Notes: generated by a model from the letters alone, not told the origin. DNA of 64,000 nucleotides from Phormidesmis priestleyi ULC007 (GCF_001895925.1 NZ_MPPI01000016.1:1-64000); one strand, 5' to 3'; positions 35,064-43,644 are shown, counted from the stretch's first letter. Made by a program: numbers and translations.

Positions 35064-35549
35064 ATGATCATTCTCTTAATGGGTGTTTCTGGCTCTGGCA
35101 AAACCACGATCGGAAAACTGTTAGCAACCTCTTTAGACTGGCAATTTAGCGATGCTGATGATTTCCATTCTCCAGGAAATGTCGAGAAAATGCGGCAAGG
35201 AATCCCGCTCACCGAAGCCGATAGAACGCCCTGGTTACGAGATTTGCAAGCCGCTCTAAAACGCTGGCTGCAAGAAAATAGGAATGTAGTTTTGGCGTGT
35301 TCGGCATTAAAAGATAGTTATCGTCAATTTCTGTTGATTGATCACGATCGTATCAAGCTAGTTTATCTCAAAGGATCACATCAGTTAATTGAAAAGCGAT
35401 TGCAAGAACGACACAATCACTATATGCCAGAACAGCTTTTAGATAGCCAATTCAACACGCTAGAAGAACCACTAGATGCACTGCTGGTTGAAATCGCAGA
35501 GCCGCCCCAAGTGATTGTGAAGACCATTCGATCTACGTTGAAGATTTAG
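35064..35549 (+). CDS. gntK: Gluconokinase
   Basis: A 161-residue P-loop kinase that phosphorylates gluconate to 6-phosphogluconate. The P-loop is GVSGSGKTT (residues 7-15). WQFSDADDFHSPGNVEKM is the substrate-binding signature of GntK, LACSALKDSYRQFL lies in the core, and HYMPEQLLDSQFNTLEEP is the lid region. Length matches the family. The ATG at 35064 starts with MIILLMGVSGSG; an upstream in-frame start would run through the family G repeat. Genes for making gluconate (lactonase and glucose dehydrogenase-type SDR) lie 22-26 kb away. Confidence 0.93.
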   Translation: MIILLMGVSGSGKTTIGKLLATSLDWQFSDADDFHSPGNVEKMRQGIPLTEADRTPWLRDLQAALKRWLQENRNVVLACSALKDSYRQFLLIDHDRIKLVYLKGSHQLIEKRLQERHNHYMPEQLLDSQFNTLEEPLDALLVEIAEPPQVIVKTIRSTLKI

Positions 35550-35576
35550 CAATTGTGATTGATCGGTTCAATCCGC

Positions 35577-35606
35577 CGGGGCACGCCGTGCCATGCCCCT
35601 ACAATG
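35577..35606. repeat. Short palindromic repeat (family G-like)
   Basis: GGGGCACGCCGTGCCATGCCCCTAC is a hairpin-forming repeat 28 bases after the gluconokinase stop, a candidate terminator. Confidence 0.45.
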
Positions 35607-35644
35607 CGAATCTGTCGCATTCGCAAATCAAATTGGTGTCACTC

Positions 35645-35824
35645 ATTAACGTCAGTTCGATAAAAGTGGTTCGCTCCGGTTGTGAATTCGGGTAGCCCCC
35701 TAAATCCCCCAAGTTTGGGGACTTTGAAACTGGAGTCTTGGCTCAAAGTCGCTCAGAATGGGGGATTTAGGGGGCTGAAGCCGCTCTTGACGAAGCGAAA
35801 AAACTCGTCGAACTGACGTTAATT
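35645..35824. mobile_element. MITE family C, with hairpin core
   Basis: Perfect 16-base inverted ends ATTAACGTCAGTTCGA and TCGAACTGACGTTAAT enclose the same hairpin core as families A and B (35695-35775), but the ends are unrelated to theirs. It ends four bases before the stop codon of the ABC exporter gene. One more right end of this type occurs at 49181-49226. Confidence 0.75.
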
Positions 35825-35827
35825 AGG

Positions 35828-37660
35828 CTACTGATATCCAGCAGCTTGCAGGGCAAACAAATGGGCGTATCGTCCCTCAGCTTTGACCAAATCTTCGTGG
35901 CTTCCCTGCTCTAACACTTTGCCCATTGACAGCACCAAAATTCGGTCTGCCATGCGAACGGTTGAGAAGCGGTGAGAAATCAGAATCGCCATCTGGTTTG
36001 AGGTCATCTCGCGAAAGCGATCGAAGATTTGCACTTCCGATTCGGCATCCATTGCCGAGGTTGGCTCGTCTAACACGAGAATGTCGGCTCTGGTTCGCAT
36101 AAAGGCGCGGGAGAGAGCGATCTTTTGCCACTGTCCACCAGAGAGTTCGCGACCGCTCTTAAACCAGCGACCTAAGCGCGTTTCAAAGCCTTCGGGCATC
36201 TGCTCGATGAAGGGCAGCGCGTTGCCTTTTTCCGCCGCCTCAATCCAGCGATCGTGATCTTCTAAATATTTGACATCGCCAACGCCCACGTTTTCACCAA
36301 CTTTGAACTGATATTGCATAAAGTTCTGAAAAATCACGCCGATGCGCTGCTGCAATATCTCTAAATTCCACAGTTGCAAGTCCAACCCGTCGAGTAAGAT
36401 GCGTCCAGAATTGGGCGTGTAGAGTCGGGTCAGCAGTTTAATCAGCGTTGTTTTGCCGGAACCATTTTCACCGACGATCGCTAGCTTTTCTCCGGGCTTG
36501 AGATGGAATGAGACGTGATTGAGCGCGAGTTGTTCGCTGCCGGGATATTGAAAGGAGACATTCTCAAAGCGCAAGCCATCACCCGGACTGGTGCCGCGAT
36601 CGGCATAGCCTTGCGGTTGAGGAATCTCTTGTTCTAAAAACTCATACAAGTTAGAGAGATAGAGGCTGTCTTCATACATTCCGCCGATCGCGCTGAGAAT
36701 CGACGCAAACGCATTTTGACCTTGGCGAAACACGACGAGATACATCGTCAACTCACCGAGGGTAATGGCACCGACAATGGTTTCGACTACGATCCAAATA
36801 TAGGCGAGATAAAACGCGGCAGTGCTAACGAGACTGAGCAGATAACTCCAGATGCCGCGACGGATGGTGAGGTTGCGGTCTTCGCTGTAGAGTCGATTGA
36901 AGATTGTGTTGTAGCGATCGAGCAACGTCTGCCCTAGTTGATAGAGCTTGACCTCCATGGCGGGGGCTTCATTGGCGATCAAAAACTCTAGATAATTTTG
37001 TTCGCGGCTTTCGGGAGTGCGCCAGCGAAATAGCCGAAAGGCTTCACCTGCAAAGCGCGTCTCGGCAACAAATGCCGGAACAGCCGCCACCATTAAAACC
37101 AGCACCGCCCATACCGAAAAATGAATCAGCAGACCGCCATAGGTGATCAGCGTCAGGCTGTCTTGCACCAATCCAAAGGTGCGCCCCACGAGACTGAGCG
37201 GACGGCTAGAGGCTTCTCGTCTCGCCCGCGTCATCTTGTCATAAAATTCTGAATCCTCGAAGTGAGCGAGGTCGAGCGTCAAGGCTTTATCTAAGATCAG
37301 CACGTTGACTTTTTGCCCCAATAAAACCCGCAACAGCGATTGACACAGGGCTAATCCTTGTTTGCTGCCTGCCAGAATTGCGACAACCAAGGCTTCTAAT
37401 CCTAGATATTTTAGAGCAGTCCACTGATCGGCTGGAAGCTTTGATTGGGATGCGATGACCACGCTATCGACAATCAGTTTTCCCACATAGGCGACGACCG
37501 CAGGTAATAATCCTGCAATCAGCGTGAGGAATGCCAGAAATAGAGTGAGCCGACGATCGGTACTCCAAACCAGGGCGATCGCGCGTCCGCAATATTGAAA
37601 AATCGAGAGGGATTGAGAAACGCTCCGCAGATAGCGTTTTATAGGTGATGTCTGATTCAT
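35828..37660 (-). CDS. ABC exporter, fused permease and ATPase
   Basis: A 610-residue half-transporter. Six membrane helices fill about residues 25-330, beginning after RRLTLFLAFLTLIAGLLPA. The ATPase has Walker A VGENGSGKTT, Q-loop VIFQNFMQYQ, signature ELSGGQWQKIALSRAFMR, Walker B ILVLDEPTSAMD and switch His ISHRFSTV. It lacks a C39 domain, so it is not a leader peptidase. Its substrate cannot be read. The first 43 codons and the upstream ~70 bases are duplicated at 40972-41169 (see that entry). It is downstream of the TPR/ATPase pair on the same strand. Confidence 0.9.
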   Translation of the reverse strand: MNQTSPIKRYLRSVSQSLSIFQYCGRAIALVWSTDRRLTLFLAFLTLIAGLLPAVVAYVGKLIVDSVVIASQSKLPADQWTALKYLGLEALVVAILAGSKQGLALCQSLLRVLLGQKVNVLILDKALTLDLAHFEDSEFYDKMTRARREASSRPLSLVGRTFGLVQDSLTLITYGGLLIHFSVWAVLVLMVAAVPAFVAETRFAGEAFRLFRWRTPESREQNYLEFLIANEAPAMEVKLYQLGQTLLDRYNTIFNRLYSEDRNLTIRRGIWSYLLSLVSTAAFYLAYIWIVVETIVGAITLGELTMYLVVFRQGQNAFASILSAIGGMYEDSLYLSNLYEFLEQEIPQPQGYADRGTSPGDGLRFENVSFQYPGSEQLALNHVSFHLKPGEKLAIVGENGSGKTTLIKLLTRLYTPNSGRILLDGLDLQLWNLEILQQRIGVIFQNFMQYQFKVGENVGVGDVKYLEDHDRWIEAAEKGNALPFIEQMPEGFETRLGRWFKSGRELSGGQWQKIALSRAFMRTRADILVLDEPTSAMDAESEVQIFDRFREMTSNQMAILISHRFSTVRMADRILVLSMGKVLEQGSHEDLVKAEGRYAHLFALQAAGYQ

Positions 37661-37737
37661 TATTCAACGATAACGTTCAGGGCGAATGAATCGCATCTTT
37701 CCTTTGAGTCGTCTGCTTTGTAGGGTTGCCTAGCTAT
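37539..37737. repeat. Direct repeat, right-hand partner of 40972-41169
   Basis: About 200 bases that cover the first ~40 codons of the ABC exporter gene, its leader and the final bases of the TPR gene. They match 40972-41169 in the same orientation, with roughly nine in ten bases equal by eye. Confidence 0.75.
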
Positions 37738-39101
37738 GAGGCGAAATTGGGGTTGAGGAGCGATCGGAATCGATCGTCTTGCCGAATGCCATCAAAATCT
37801 GAGTCTGTCTTTGCCATCTCTCGGTACTCGGAATCTAGGTTAATGGCTTGTTGTAAGGTGGCAATGGCTAAATCAACATTCTTCTGCAATCCATAAAAGC
37901 AGGCTTTGTTGTACCAGGCTTCGTGATAGTCCGGTTTGAATTCCAGGGCTTTGTCATAGCTGGTGATCGCCTCCTCTTTGCGTCCTAAGGCAGACAGCGC
38001 ATTGCCGCAGTTGTACCAAGCTTCGTGATAGTCCGGTTTGAATTCTAGGGCTTTGTCATAGCTGGTGATCGCCTCCTCTTTGTGTCCTAAGGCAGACAGC
38101 GCATTGCCGCGGTTGTTCCAGGCTTCGTGATAGTCCGGTTTGAATTCTAGGGCTTTGTCATAGCTGGTGATCGCCTCCTCTTTGCGTCCTAAGGCAGACA
38201 GCGCATTGCCGCGGCTGTACCAGGCTTCGTGATAGTCCGGTTTGAATTCCAGGGCTTTGTCATAGCTGGTGATCGCTTCCTCCTTACGCCCTAAGTCAGA
38301 CAACGCATTGCCACGGTTGTTCCAGGCTTCGTGATAGTCCGGTTTGAATTCCAGGGCTTTGTCATAGCTGGTGATCGCCGCTTCATAGTTTCGATCAGCC
38401 GAGAGGATATTGCCTTTTTCAATCCACAAACTGGCTTGTTGATCTGGGGTCTGCTGATCCTCCTCCAAAATGGCTTGAATGTCCCGGATGCGATCGAGCC
38501 GCTGGGTATGACTCCATGCGAGGTATTCATCATAATCTCCCTGGAGTTCCTGCGTCAGTTTGCCGACGGTTTCGGAATCGGGGACAAACTCAAAGATGCC
38601 CGATCGCCAGTCAAAGAAGTCCGGCGCACGACGCGCAATGTATTTAATGCCAAAGGCGTTCAGAAAGAACACAAAACAAAACGAAAAATCATCGCGAAAG
38701 CGCTCTCGCTGCAAATTTAGATGCCCCAACACGCGCGGCACAGTGTCAAGCTTGTAGTAGTCGCCCTGACCGCCATAGCCCGACTTGACATAGGGGTCTA
38801 AAGACTTTTCTAACCCAGAAATAAACAGCACGTTAATGGATTGGAGATTGGGCAACGTCGCCACCCGTTGGTATAAGTTGCCATCGACCAATTCTTCTTT
38901 TAGCTCCAACCGCTGCATGAGCAACGCTGGCAAATCCGCCTGGAGCCGCTGCACCAAATCTGCCTGATCGCCCGGTACACAGCGGACAAAAAATAAGCTA
39001 AACCCTTCCGTGCGCTGGAGCGATCGCACCAGAGACTGATACGACTCTTCGGGATCAGCAACCACATCCGCATCCCAATCGATCTCCGTCGTCGCACCCA
39101 T
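37734..39101 (-). CDS. TPR-repeat protein with N-terminal degenerate ATPase-like domain
   Basis: A 455-residue protein. The N-terminal ~215 residues contain LFISGLEKSLDPYV, VLGHLNLQRERF and APDFFDWRSGIFEF. They look like a P-loop fold lacking Walker A, a type I have seen next to TPR arrays. Residues about 230-440 are TPRs. Five are almost identical 34-residue units (GNALSALGRKEEAITSYDKALEFKPDYHEAWY) and the DNA repeats every 102 bases are nearly identical too, so they expanded recently. The ATG at 39101 lies one base after the ATPase stop; an in-frame ATG at 39131 would overlap that gene. Partner of the ATPase; function unknown. Confidence 0.8.
   Translation of the reverse strand: MGATTEIDWDADVVADPEESYQSLVRSLQRTEGFSLFFVRCVPGDQADLVQRLQADLPALLMQRLELKEELVDGNLYQRVATLPNLQSINVLFISGLEKSLDPYVKSGYGGQGDYYKLDTVPRVLGHLNLQRERFRDDFSFCFVFFLNAFGIKYIARRAPDFFDWRSGIFEFVPDSETVGKLTQELQGDYDEYLAWSHTQRLDRIRDIQAILEEDQQTPDQQASLWIEKGNILSADRNYEAAITSYDKALEFKPDYHEAWNNRGNALSDLGRKEEAITSYDKALEFKPDYHEAWYSRGNALSALGRKEEAITSYDKALEFKPDYHEAWNNRGNALSALGHKEEAITSYDKALEFKPDYHEAWYNCGNALSALGRKEEAITSYDKALEFKPDYHEAWYNKACFYGLQKNVDLAIATLQQAINLDSEYREMAKTDSDFDGIRQDDRFRSLLNPNFAS
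37911..38398 (-). repeat. Tandem 102-bp repeats encoding TPR units
   Basis: At least five near-identical 102-base units, each including CAGGCTTCGTGATAGTCCGG, with only a few silent or conservative changes. This is coding repetition inside the TPR gene, not a CRISPR array. Such repeats can change copy number by slippage or recombination. Confidence 0.85.
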
Positions 39102-39102
39102 T

Positions 39103-40452
39103 TCACTCACTTCTACTGGCTCCCCCTTCATATCGGTCTAATGCCCGCTTAAAGCCATCCAACCCCCGCACCAGCGGATGCACATCATGCCAAACCTGCA
39201 CCTCGCCCTCTCCATCAATGTAGCGATATTCTAAAATGCAGCGTCGAAACAGCAAACTGCGAAATTGATCATCATTCTCGGTAATCAGCTTATCTTGAGA
39301 CACCCGCACCAACGCCTCCCACTCGTGCCCATCAATCACTTTCCGATAGGTATCGCGCAACTCCGAAATTGCCCGCTGCACCGATCGCGTCGAAATCGGC
39401 AACTCCCGCGTGTTCTGCAACGCCGCCTTCATCAAATTCATCAAGTTGCGAACGTGCCCGCCACTCATTTCACACAGCTTATTCAACGCCTCGATCGACT
39501 CAAACGCCGCCTCCAATTCCCCCTCCATGTGGGCAAACCGAAACCGTTGGCGAATCAATTCCTTCAGCGTTGCCATCCCGATTTCACTAATCTCCCCGTC
39601 TGGGGTTTTGAGCATCACCATCGGCAGCACCTCCACGGGCTTATAGCGCTCTTCCATTGCCGTCAGATGCACCGAATATGCCAAAGAAATCGGCACCGTG
39701 TAAATCACATGACAGTTGAGCGCCCGCAGTTGATCGCTGTGGTTGACAAAAATTTGTTCATAATTGCTTGGCTGATTTTCACCGTCAGAGCGCTCGATGA
39801 TGCGATCGAGATTATCCACAATCAGGACGAGATCCTGAGGCTTGCGATCGCCCAAGGCACTCCCAATAAAGTCATTCAAAATGTCAATCAATGATTCTGC
39901 CTGTTGTTCCACCTGACGGCGAATCACTTGCTGCTTGCTGACATTGGTTTTGATCGTGGTAGAGACTTTCCCCAGCGGTGTCTCCGGTGTTTCATAACTC
40001 AACTCATCTAGCGATAACTCCGTCACCCCCAAATCTCGCAGATCTCTTAGCAGACGATTCACCCACTCCCGAAACTTGTCATCTTGACCGGGCTGCGATC
40101 GCAGTTTGCTGATCAACTGTCGGGCACAGGCTAGCAAAATATCGCTGTATTGGGTGTTTTCCGGTTCTAAATCACCATCATCGGCGGCAAAATAAACCAC
40201 CCGAAAGCCTTGGCGCTGTAGGTGATCCTGAAGTCGCAATAATTCGGTAGATTTGCCCGCACCCCGATGTCCGGCATAGAGTTGACAGGTGACTTTTTCC
40301 GATCGGGCAATCTCCAACCCCAGCCCCGCCAAAATATCTTCCTCGCCCCGCACCGATGCACAATCGACCCAAGCCGGATCATTCGCAGGTAGTGGTCGAA
40401 AAGGATCGAAGGCGGTGTAAAGCTTTTTCCAAAAATCTGGGCTGGCGGTCAT
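39103..40452 (-). CDS. P-loop ATPase, STAND/AAA-like, paired with the TPR protein
   Basis: A 449-residue ATPase. Walker A is AGHRGAGKSTEL (about residue 62) and Walker B is LVLIVDNLDRII (about residue 212). Downstream come helical lid features (CEMSGGHVRNLMNLMKAAL) like those of AAA/STAND signalling ATPases, and a C-terminal domain ending YEGGASRSE. The opening FDPFRPLPANDPAWVDCASVRGEED is typical of a cyanobacterial type. Its gene and the TPR gene are adjacent, so the two proteins probably act together as a switch or conflict module. I know no proven function. It starts at 40452 and is downstream of the DUF433 gene. Confidence 0.85.
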   Translation of the reverse strand: MTASPDFWKKLYTAFDPFRPLPANDPAWVDCASVRGEEDILAGLGLEIARSEKVTCQLYAGHRGAGKSTELLRLQDHLQRQGFRVVYFAADDGDLEPENTQYSDILLACARQLISKLRSQPGQDDKFREWVNRLLRDLRDLGVTELSLDELSYETPETPLGKVSTTIKTNVSKQQVIRRQVEQQAESLIDILNDFIGSALGDRKPQDLVLIVDNLDRIIERSDGENQPSNYEQIFVNHSDQLRALNCHVIYTVPISLAYSVHLTAMEERYKPVEVLPMVMLKTPDGEISEIGMATLKELIRQRFRFAHMEGELEAAFESIEALNKLCEMSGGHVRNLMNLMKAALQNTRELPISTRSVQRAISELRDTYRKVIDGHEWEALVRVSQDKLITENDDQFRSLLFRRCILEYRYIDGEGEVQVWHDVHPLVRGLDGFKRALDRYEGGASRSE

Positions 40453-40569
40453 GCAACGAACCTAAAGCGGCACTTCGGTTTCATTGTCCCACGTAAAGCC
40501 TATGCAGTGGTTCTACTGCGCTGGCGTGGGTATTTTCCCATCCTTGAAAACTCGTGTCTACCGACAGGT

Positions 40570-40890
40570 TTATAATCGTCCCTCAGCCCGTATCCGAGCC
40601 AGGAAGCGAGAAGGAGTTGCGTTCGTGCGAAGTTGCTGGACTTGTAAAAATTCCTGTTGGATTTCTGTTTCGATTTCAGCCGGATGATCGAAGTAATAGG
40701 TCATGGCAGCATGAGCTTCGGCAGGGTGAAGGTAAGGGTGCTGATGACAGATTTCATCAACCGACCAACCATGAGTGAGATAGTCCATGACTATCTGGGC
40801 GACCCGAATCCGAGGTAATCGTTTGAGATGGGCGGGGCGATCGCCGCTTTTTTCTAAATGGGGATAGGAGATGGGGAGCAGCATAAGCAA
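40570..40890 (-). CDS. DUF433 family protein (antitoxin-like)
   Basis: A 106-residue protein. RIRVAQIVMDYLTHGWSVDEICHQHPYLHPAEAHAAMTYYFDH is the DUF433 winged-helix pattern. DUF433 proteins act as antitoxins, usually paired with a PIN-like DUF5615 toxin encoded just downstream. No such toxin fits in the 117 bases before the ATPase gene, so this one is an orphan or belongs to the ATPase/TPR module. The start at 40890 is uncertain; a Met two residues in is equally good. Confidence 0.75.
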   Translation of the reverse strand: MLMLLPISYPHLEKSGDRPAHLKRLPRIRVAQIVMDYLTHGWSVDEICHQHPYLHPAEAHAAMTYYFDHPAEIETEIQQEFLQVQQLRTNATPSRFLARIRAEGRL

Positions 40891-40928
40891 ATTGCGATTG
40901 CAACAGGTTAGTGAGGGCTAATACTTTC

Positions 40929-41093
40929 CTACCTTGGTTTCGCTTCCGTAACGCCTATTTCACTGGCGAGGAATAGAGTGAGACGACGATCGGTACTCCA
41001 AACCAGCGCGATCGCGCGTCCGCAATATTGAAAAATTGAGAGAGATTGAGAAACGCCCCGCAGATAGCGTTTAAGTGGCGATGTCTGATTCAT
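40929..41093 (-). pseudogene. Truncated copy of the ABC exporter gene start
   Basis: A 54-codon frame whose first 43 codons (MNQTSPLKRYLRGVSQSLSI...) match the ABC exporter at 35828-37660 with very few amino-acid changes. It then leaves the homology and stops at 40929. It is a 5' fragment left by duplication or by insertion of the DUF433/ATPase/TPR module. Confidence 0.8.
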
Positions 41094-41169
41094 CTTTTCA
41101 CGATAGCTTTAAGACGAATTCATCGCATCTTTCCTTTGAGTCGTCTGCTTTGGTGGGTTGCCTAGCTAT
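40972..41169. repeat. Direct repeat, left-hand partner of 37539-37737
   Basis: Same orientation and near-identical sequence as 37539-37737; the pair brackets 3.2 kb that contains the TPR, ATPase and DUF433 genes. The shared part ends at GGGTTGCCTAGCTAT, exactly at the 3' end of the TPR gene in the other copy. Confidence 0.75.
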
Positions 41170-41189
41170 TAACTTGGCAATCAAAGACC

Positions 41190-41365
41190 CAACGTAAAGC
41201 GGTAGGGTATGCCCACAAGTCCTTTGATTTGTCATCGCTGAGATCTTTGCCTCCTAAATCCCCCACGAGTGGGAGACTTTGAAACTAGAGTCTTAGCTCA
41301 AAGTCCCCCAGAATGGGGGATTTAGGGGGCTGAAGCCGACTGAAACGAAGCGACGAACGGACTTC
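41190..41365. mobile_element. MITE family B-like, degenerate ends
   Basis: GCGGTAGGGTATGCCCACAAGTC leads into the hairpin core at 41249-41330 and then TGAAGCCGAC...GCGACGAACGGAC. The ends are less conserved than in 25382-25556. Confidence 0.5.
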
Positions 41366-41570
41366 TCCTAGGAGTCTTTCATCATCTCCTACAAGCCGTT
41401 TATGGTCGATCGTGGGTCTTTGATGATCGCTTCCGACTCTTGGCATTTGGGTCGTGAGGGGTTGCACTGAGTTCACGAGTCTCTACGCCTCATCGACGAG
41501 TCTTTGCATCTCGATCGCGGACGATTGCATTTCTCCCACGAGTCTTTTGGTGTCCTCTTCGCAGTGATGA
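41366..41570 (-). other. Decayed repetitive segment, possible gene remnant
   Basis: Read on the minus strand, AGACTCGT- or AAGACTC-type words recur about every 20-45 bases. The frame reads KRLVGEMQ, QRLVDEA, RLVNSVQ and KRLVGDDERL with one internal stop. It looks like a collapsed coiled-coil repeat gene or a degenerate minisatellite. No product can be assigned. Confidence 0.35.
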
Positions 41571-41574
41571 ATGT

Positions 41575-41730
41575 TGGGCGTTCCTGAATGCAAATATGAA
41601 TTGCCCCCCTAGCCCCCAAGTTTGAGGGGAACCAGAATCTTAAAGTCCCCCAGAATTGGAGGATTTAGGGTTGGCGAGGGCTTTGCCCCACTTCGTGAGG
41701 AGGGCTTTAACTATTCGTGCAGGAGGTCTA
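41575..41730. mobile_element. Degenerate MITE family A remnant
   Basis: The right end TTCGTGCAGGAGGTCTA is intact at 41714-41730. The internal hairpin (41605-41690) is a diverged version of the core, and the left end is not recognisable. Confidence 0.45.
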
Positions 41731-41771
41731 AACTTAAGATCCTTAGGATCGTGGATTAAATAACCTGTAAA

Positions 41772-41930
41772 AGTCCTCTGATTTGTCATCGCCGAGACTT
41801 TTGCCCCCTAAATCCCCCACGAGTGAGGGACTTTGAAACCAGAGTCTTAGCTCAAAGTCCCCCAGAATGGGGGATTTAGGGGGCAAAAGCCGACCCAAAC
41901 GCAGCGACAAAGATTGGTGTACACCGTAAC
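41772..41930. mobile_element. MITE family B, with hairpin core
   Basis: The left side AAGTCCTCTGATTTGTCATC and right end GATTGGTGTACACCGTAAC surround the core at 41803-41884. Followed at 41931-41977 by the 'TTAATAAATCCACGTTCCTTA' end that also borders the glucosidase stop at about 58085. The gap 40891-41977 holds only repeats and remnants. Confidence 0.55.
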
Positions 41931-41977
41931 TCCTGAGGGAGAGGGCGAGAAGTTACACCTTAATAAATCCACGTTCC

Positions 41978-42769
41978 TTAGAGTTTCTCTAGCTGGTGGC
42001 GCAGGTGGCTGCTGAGAAAGTCAATGCTGGTCACGACGAGCAGCAGCAAGAGCATCATGGTTGTCGCTTTAGAGTATTCAAACCCACGAATATAGTTGAC
42101 CAACTCAAAGCCGATTCCCCCCGCACCAACAACGCCTAAAACCGAGGCAGAGCGGATATTGTACTCAAACATATAAAGGGTATATCCTAATCCGAGCGGC
42201 AGCACTTGCGGCAAGATGCCATACTGAGCAACTTGGCTCCATGAGGCACCGCCCACTTGCAGCGCTTTGATGGATTCTGGATCAACTGCTTCGATCGCTT
42301 CTTGATAAAATTTTGCTAAATAGCCAATCGTATAGATTGACAGCGCTAATGTTCCAGCAGTCGCTCCTAGCCCGGTAGCCGACACAAAGAAGAGTCCCAA
42401 TACAATTGAGGGAACAGTTCGCACAGCATTTTGCAGCAAGGTTGCACTCCAGCGCAGCCAATCAGGGGTAAGATTTTGAGCCGACAAAACCGCGATCGGA
42501 ACTGACAAAACTGCGCCGATCGTCGTTCCCCAAAGCGACATTTGCACCGTCTCAATCAGCGCTCGAATCGCCACATCAGTGACGCTTAAGTCGGGCGGAA
42601 ACAGACGATAAATAAAGTCGATCATATGAGGAACGCTTTTTTGCAGCAGCGTTCCATTAATTTTTAATCCTTGCAGTGCCCATCCATACACTAGAACCAG
42701 TGCCGCAAGGATCATAAAGAGCTTGCTTTTAGACACAATCCAGCGAAACTTTACCCGAACGTCTTTCAT
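41978..42769 (-). CDS. phnE: PhnE-type ABC permease
   Basis: A 263-residue membrane protein with about six helices. The EAA-loop-like region is EAIEAVDPESIKALQVGGASWSQVAQYGILPQVLP, where the permease contacts the ATPase, and GVVGAGGIGFELVNYIRGFEYSKATTMM is characteristic of PhnE. It imports phosphonate, phosphite or phosphate with its partners. The gene start overlaps the ATPase gene's stop by four bases (translational coupling). The substrate cannot be settled: no C-P lyase genes are in the window. Confidence 0.88.
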   Translation of the reverse strand: MKDVRVKFRWIVSKSKLFMILAALVLVYGWALQGLKINGTLLQKSVPHMIDFIYRLFPPDLSVTDVAIRALIETVQMSLWGTTIGAVLSVPIAVLSAQNLTPDWLRWSATLLQNAVRTVPSIVLGLFFVSATGLGATAGTLALSIYTIGYLAKFYQEAIEAVDPESIKALQVGGASWSQVAQYGILPQVLPLGLGYTLYMFEYNIRSASVLGVVGAGGIGFELVNYIRGFEYSKATTMMLLLLLVVTSIDFLSSHLRHQLEKL

Positions 42770-43539
42770 CGCTCAACCTGTTCAGCAGTTTTAAAGTGGA
42801 CAGCCAGGTTGTGACAGTCGCCGTCATAAAGAATTCGTCCTGCTTCAAAAATTAAGGCACGTCGGGCATAAGTTTGAGCGATCGCGAGGTCGTGCAAGAC
42901 ACTAATTATGGTCATGCCTTGATGATTCAATTGGGCCAACAGTTCCATTACGTGCCGCGTGGCTAACACATCAAGTCCGGCGGTTGGTTCATCTAGCAAA
43001 AGAATCGAGGGAGACTGCATCAGCAGGCGGGCGATCGCCACTCGTTGCCGTTGTCCGCCGCTCAATCGGCGCGTAATTTGATGGGCAGAGTCGCGCAGTC
43101 CAAACTGATGCAGAAGTTGGGATGCTTGGGCGCGATCGCGCGAATCAAATCCAAATAGTGTTTGCCACGACGATCGTTGCCCCAATCGCCCGCACAGCAC
43201 ATTGTCAAGCGCCGTCAGTTGAGGCACAAGTCCACCTCCTTGAAACAATATGCCAATCTCTCGTCGAATTTGAGGAATCGTTGCCGCTTGAATTGGAGTG
43301 TAATGCACATGAGCCGATCCTGATTGAATCGGCACTAGACCCAGGAGAGATTGTAGCCAGGTTGACTTGCCTGCGCCATTTAAGCCCAAAACCGCAACAA
43401 ATTCTCCTGGCTGAATGGTGCAAGTGACACCTTGCAGAGCCGATCGGCGCAAAGACGGCAAATAAGCCGTTTGGAGATCAACGCACACGATCGCAGGATG
43501 GACTGAAGCGGTATAGGACGGCTGAGAACGTTGATGCAT
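42766..43539 (-). CDS. phnC: PhnC-type ABC ATPase
   Basis: A 257-residue ATPase. Walker A is GLNGAGKSTWLQSLLGL, Q-loop GILFQGGGLVPQL, signature RLSGGQRQRVAIARLLMQ, Walker B ILLLDEPTAGLD and switch His VLHDLAIA. Those motifs and the order with PhnD and PhnE point to the phosphonate/phosphite importer. It follows the binding-protein gene by 105 bases, which contain a REP hairpin (43563-43628), and overlaps the permease start by four bases. Confidence 0.88.
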   Translation of the reverse strand: MHQRSQPSYTASVHPAIVCVDLQTAYLPSLRRSALQGVTCTIQPGEFVAVLGLNGAGKSTWLQSLLGLVPIQSGSAHVHYTPIQAATIPQIRREIGILFQGGGLVPQLTALDNVLCGRLGQRSSWQTLFGFDSRDRAQASQLLHQFGLRDSAHQITRRLSGGQRQRVAIARLLMQSPSILLLDEPTAGLDVLATRHVMELLAQLNHQGMTIISVLHDLAIAQTYARRALIFEAGRILYDGDCHNLAVHFKTAEQVER

Positions 43540-43562
43540 GATTGACCGACTGACGATTATTT

Positions 43563-43628
43563 GGCGTTGCAGAATGGGGATGAAACGACGGTAGGGGCCT
43601 GGCCCCTACCCAAATCATTCCTCTACTC
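43563..43628. repeat. REP-like palindromic repeat (family F)
   Basis: GTTGCAGAATGGGGATGAAAC followed by GTAGGGGCCTGGCCCCTAC. It lies between the binding-protein gene and the ATPase gene and may lower downstream expression relative to the binding protein. Confidence 0.55.
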
Positions 43629-43644
43629 AGTGATGCTGATGGCT

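Noticed and set aside
37911-38398. Regular near-identical repeats that could be taken for a CRISPR array
   Set aside because: The unit is 102 bases with no unique spacers, and it encodes TPR motifs in frame.
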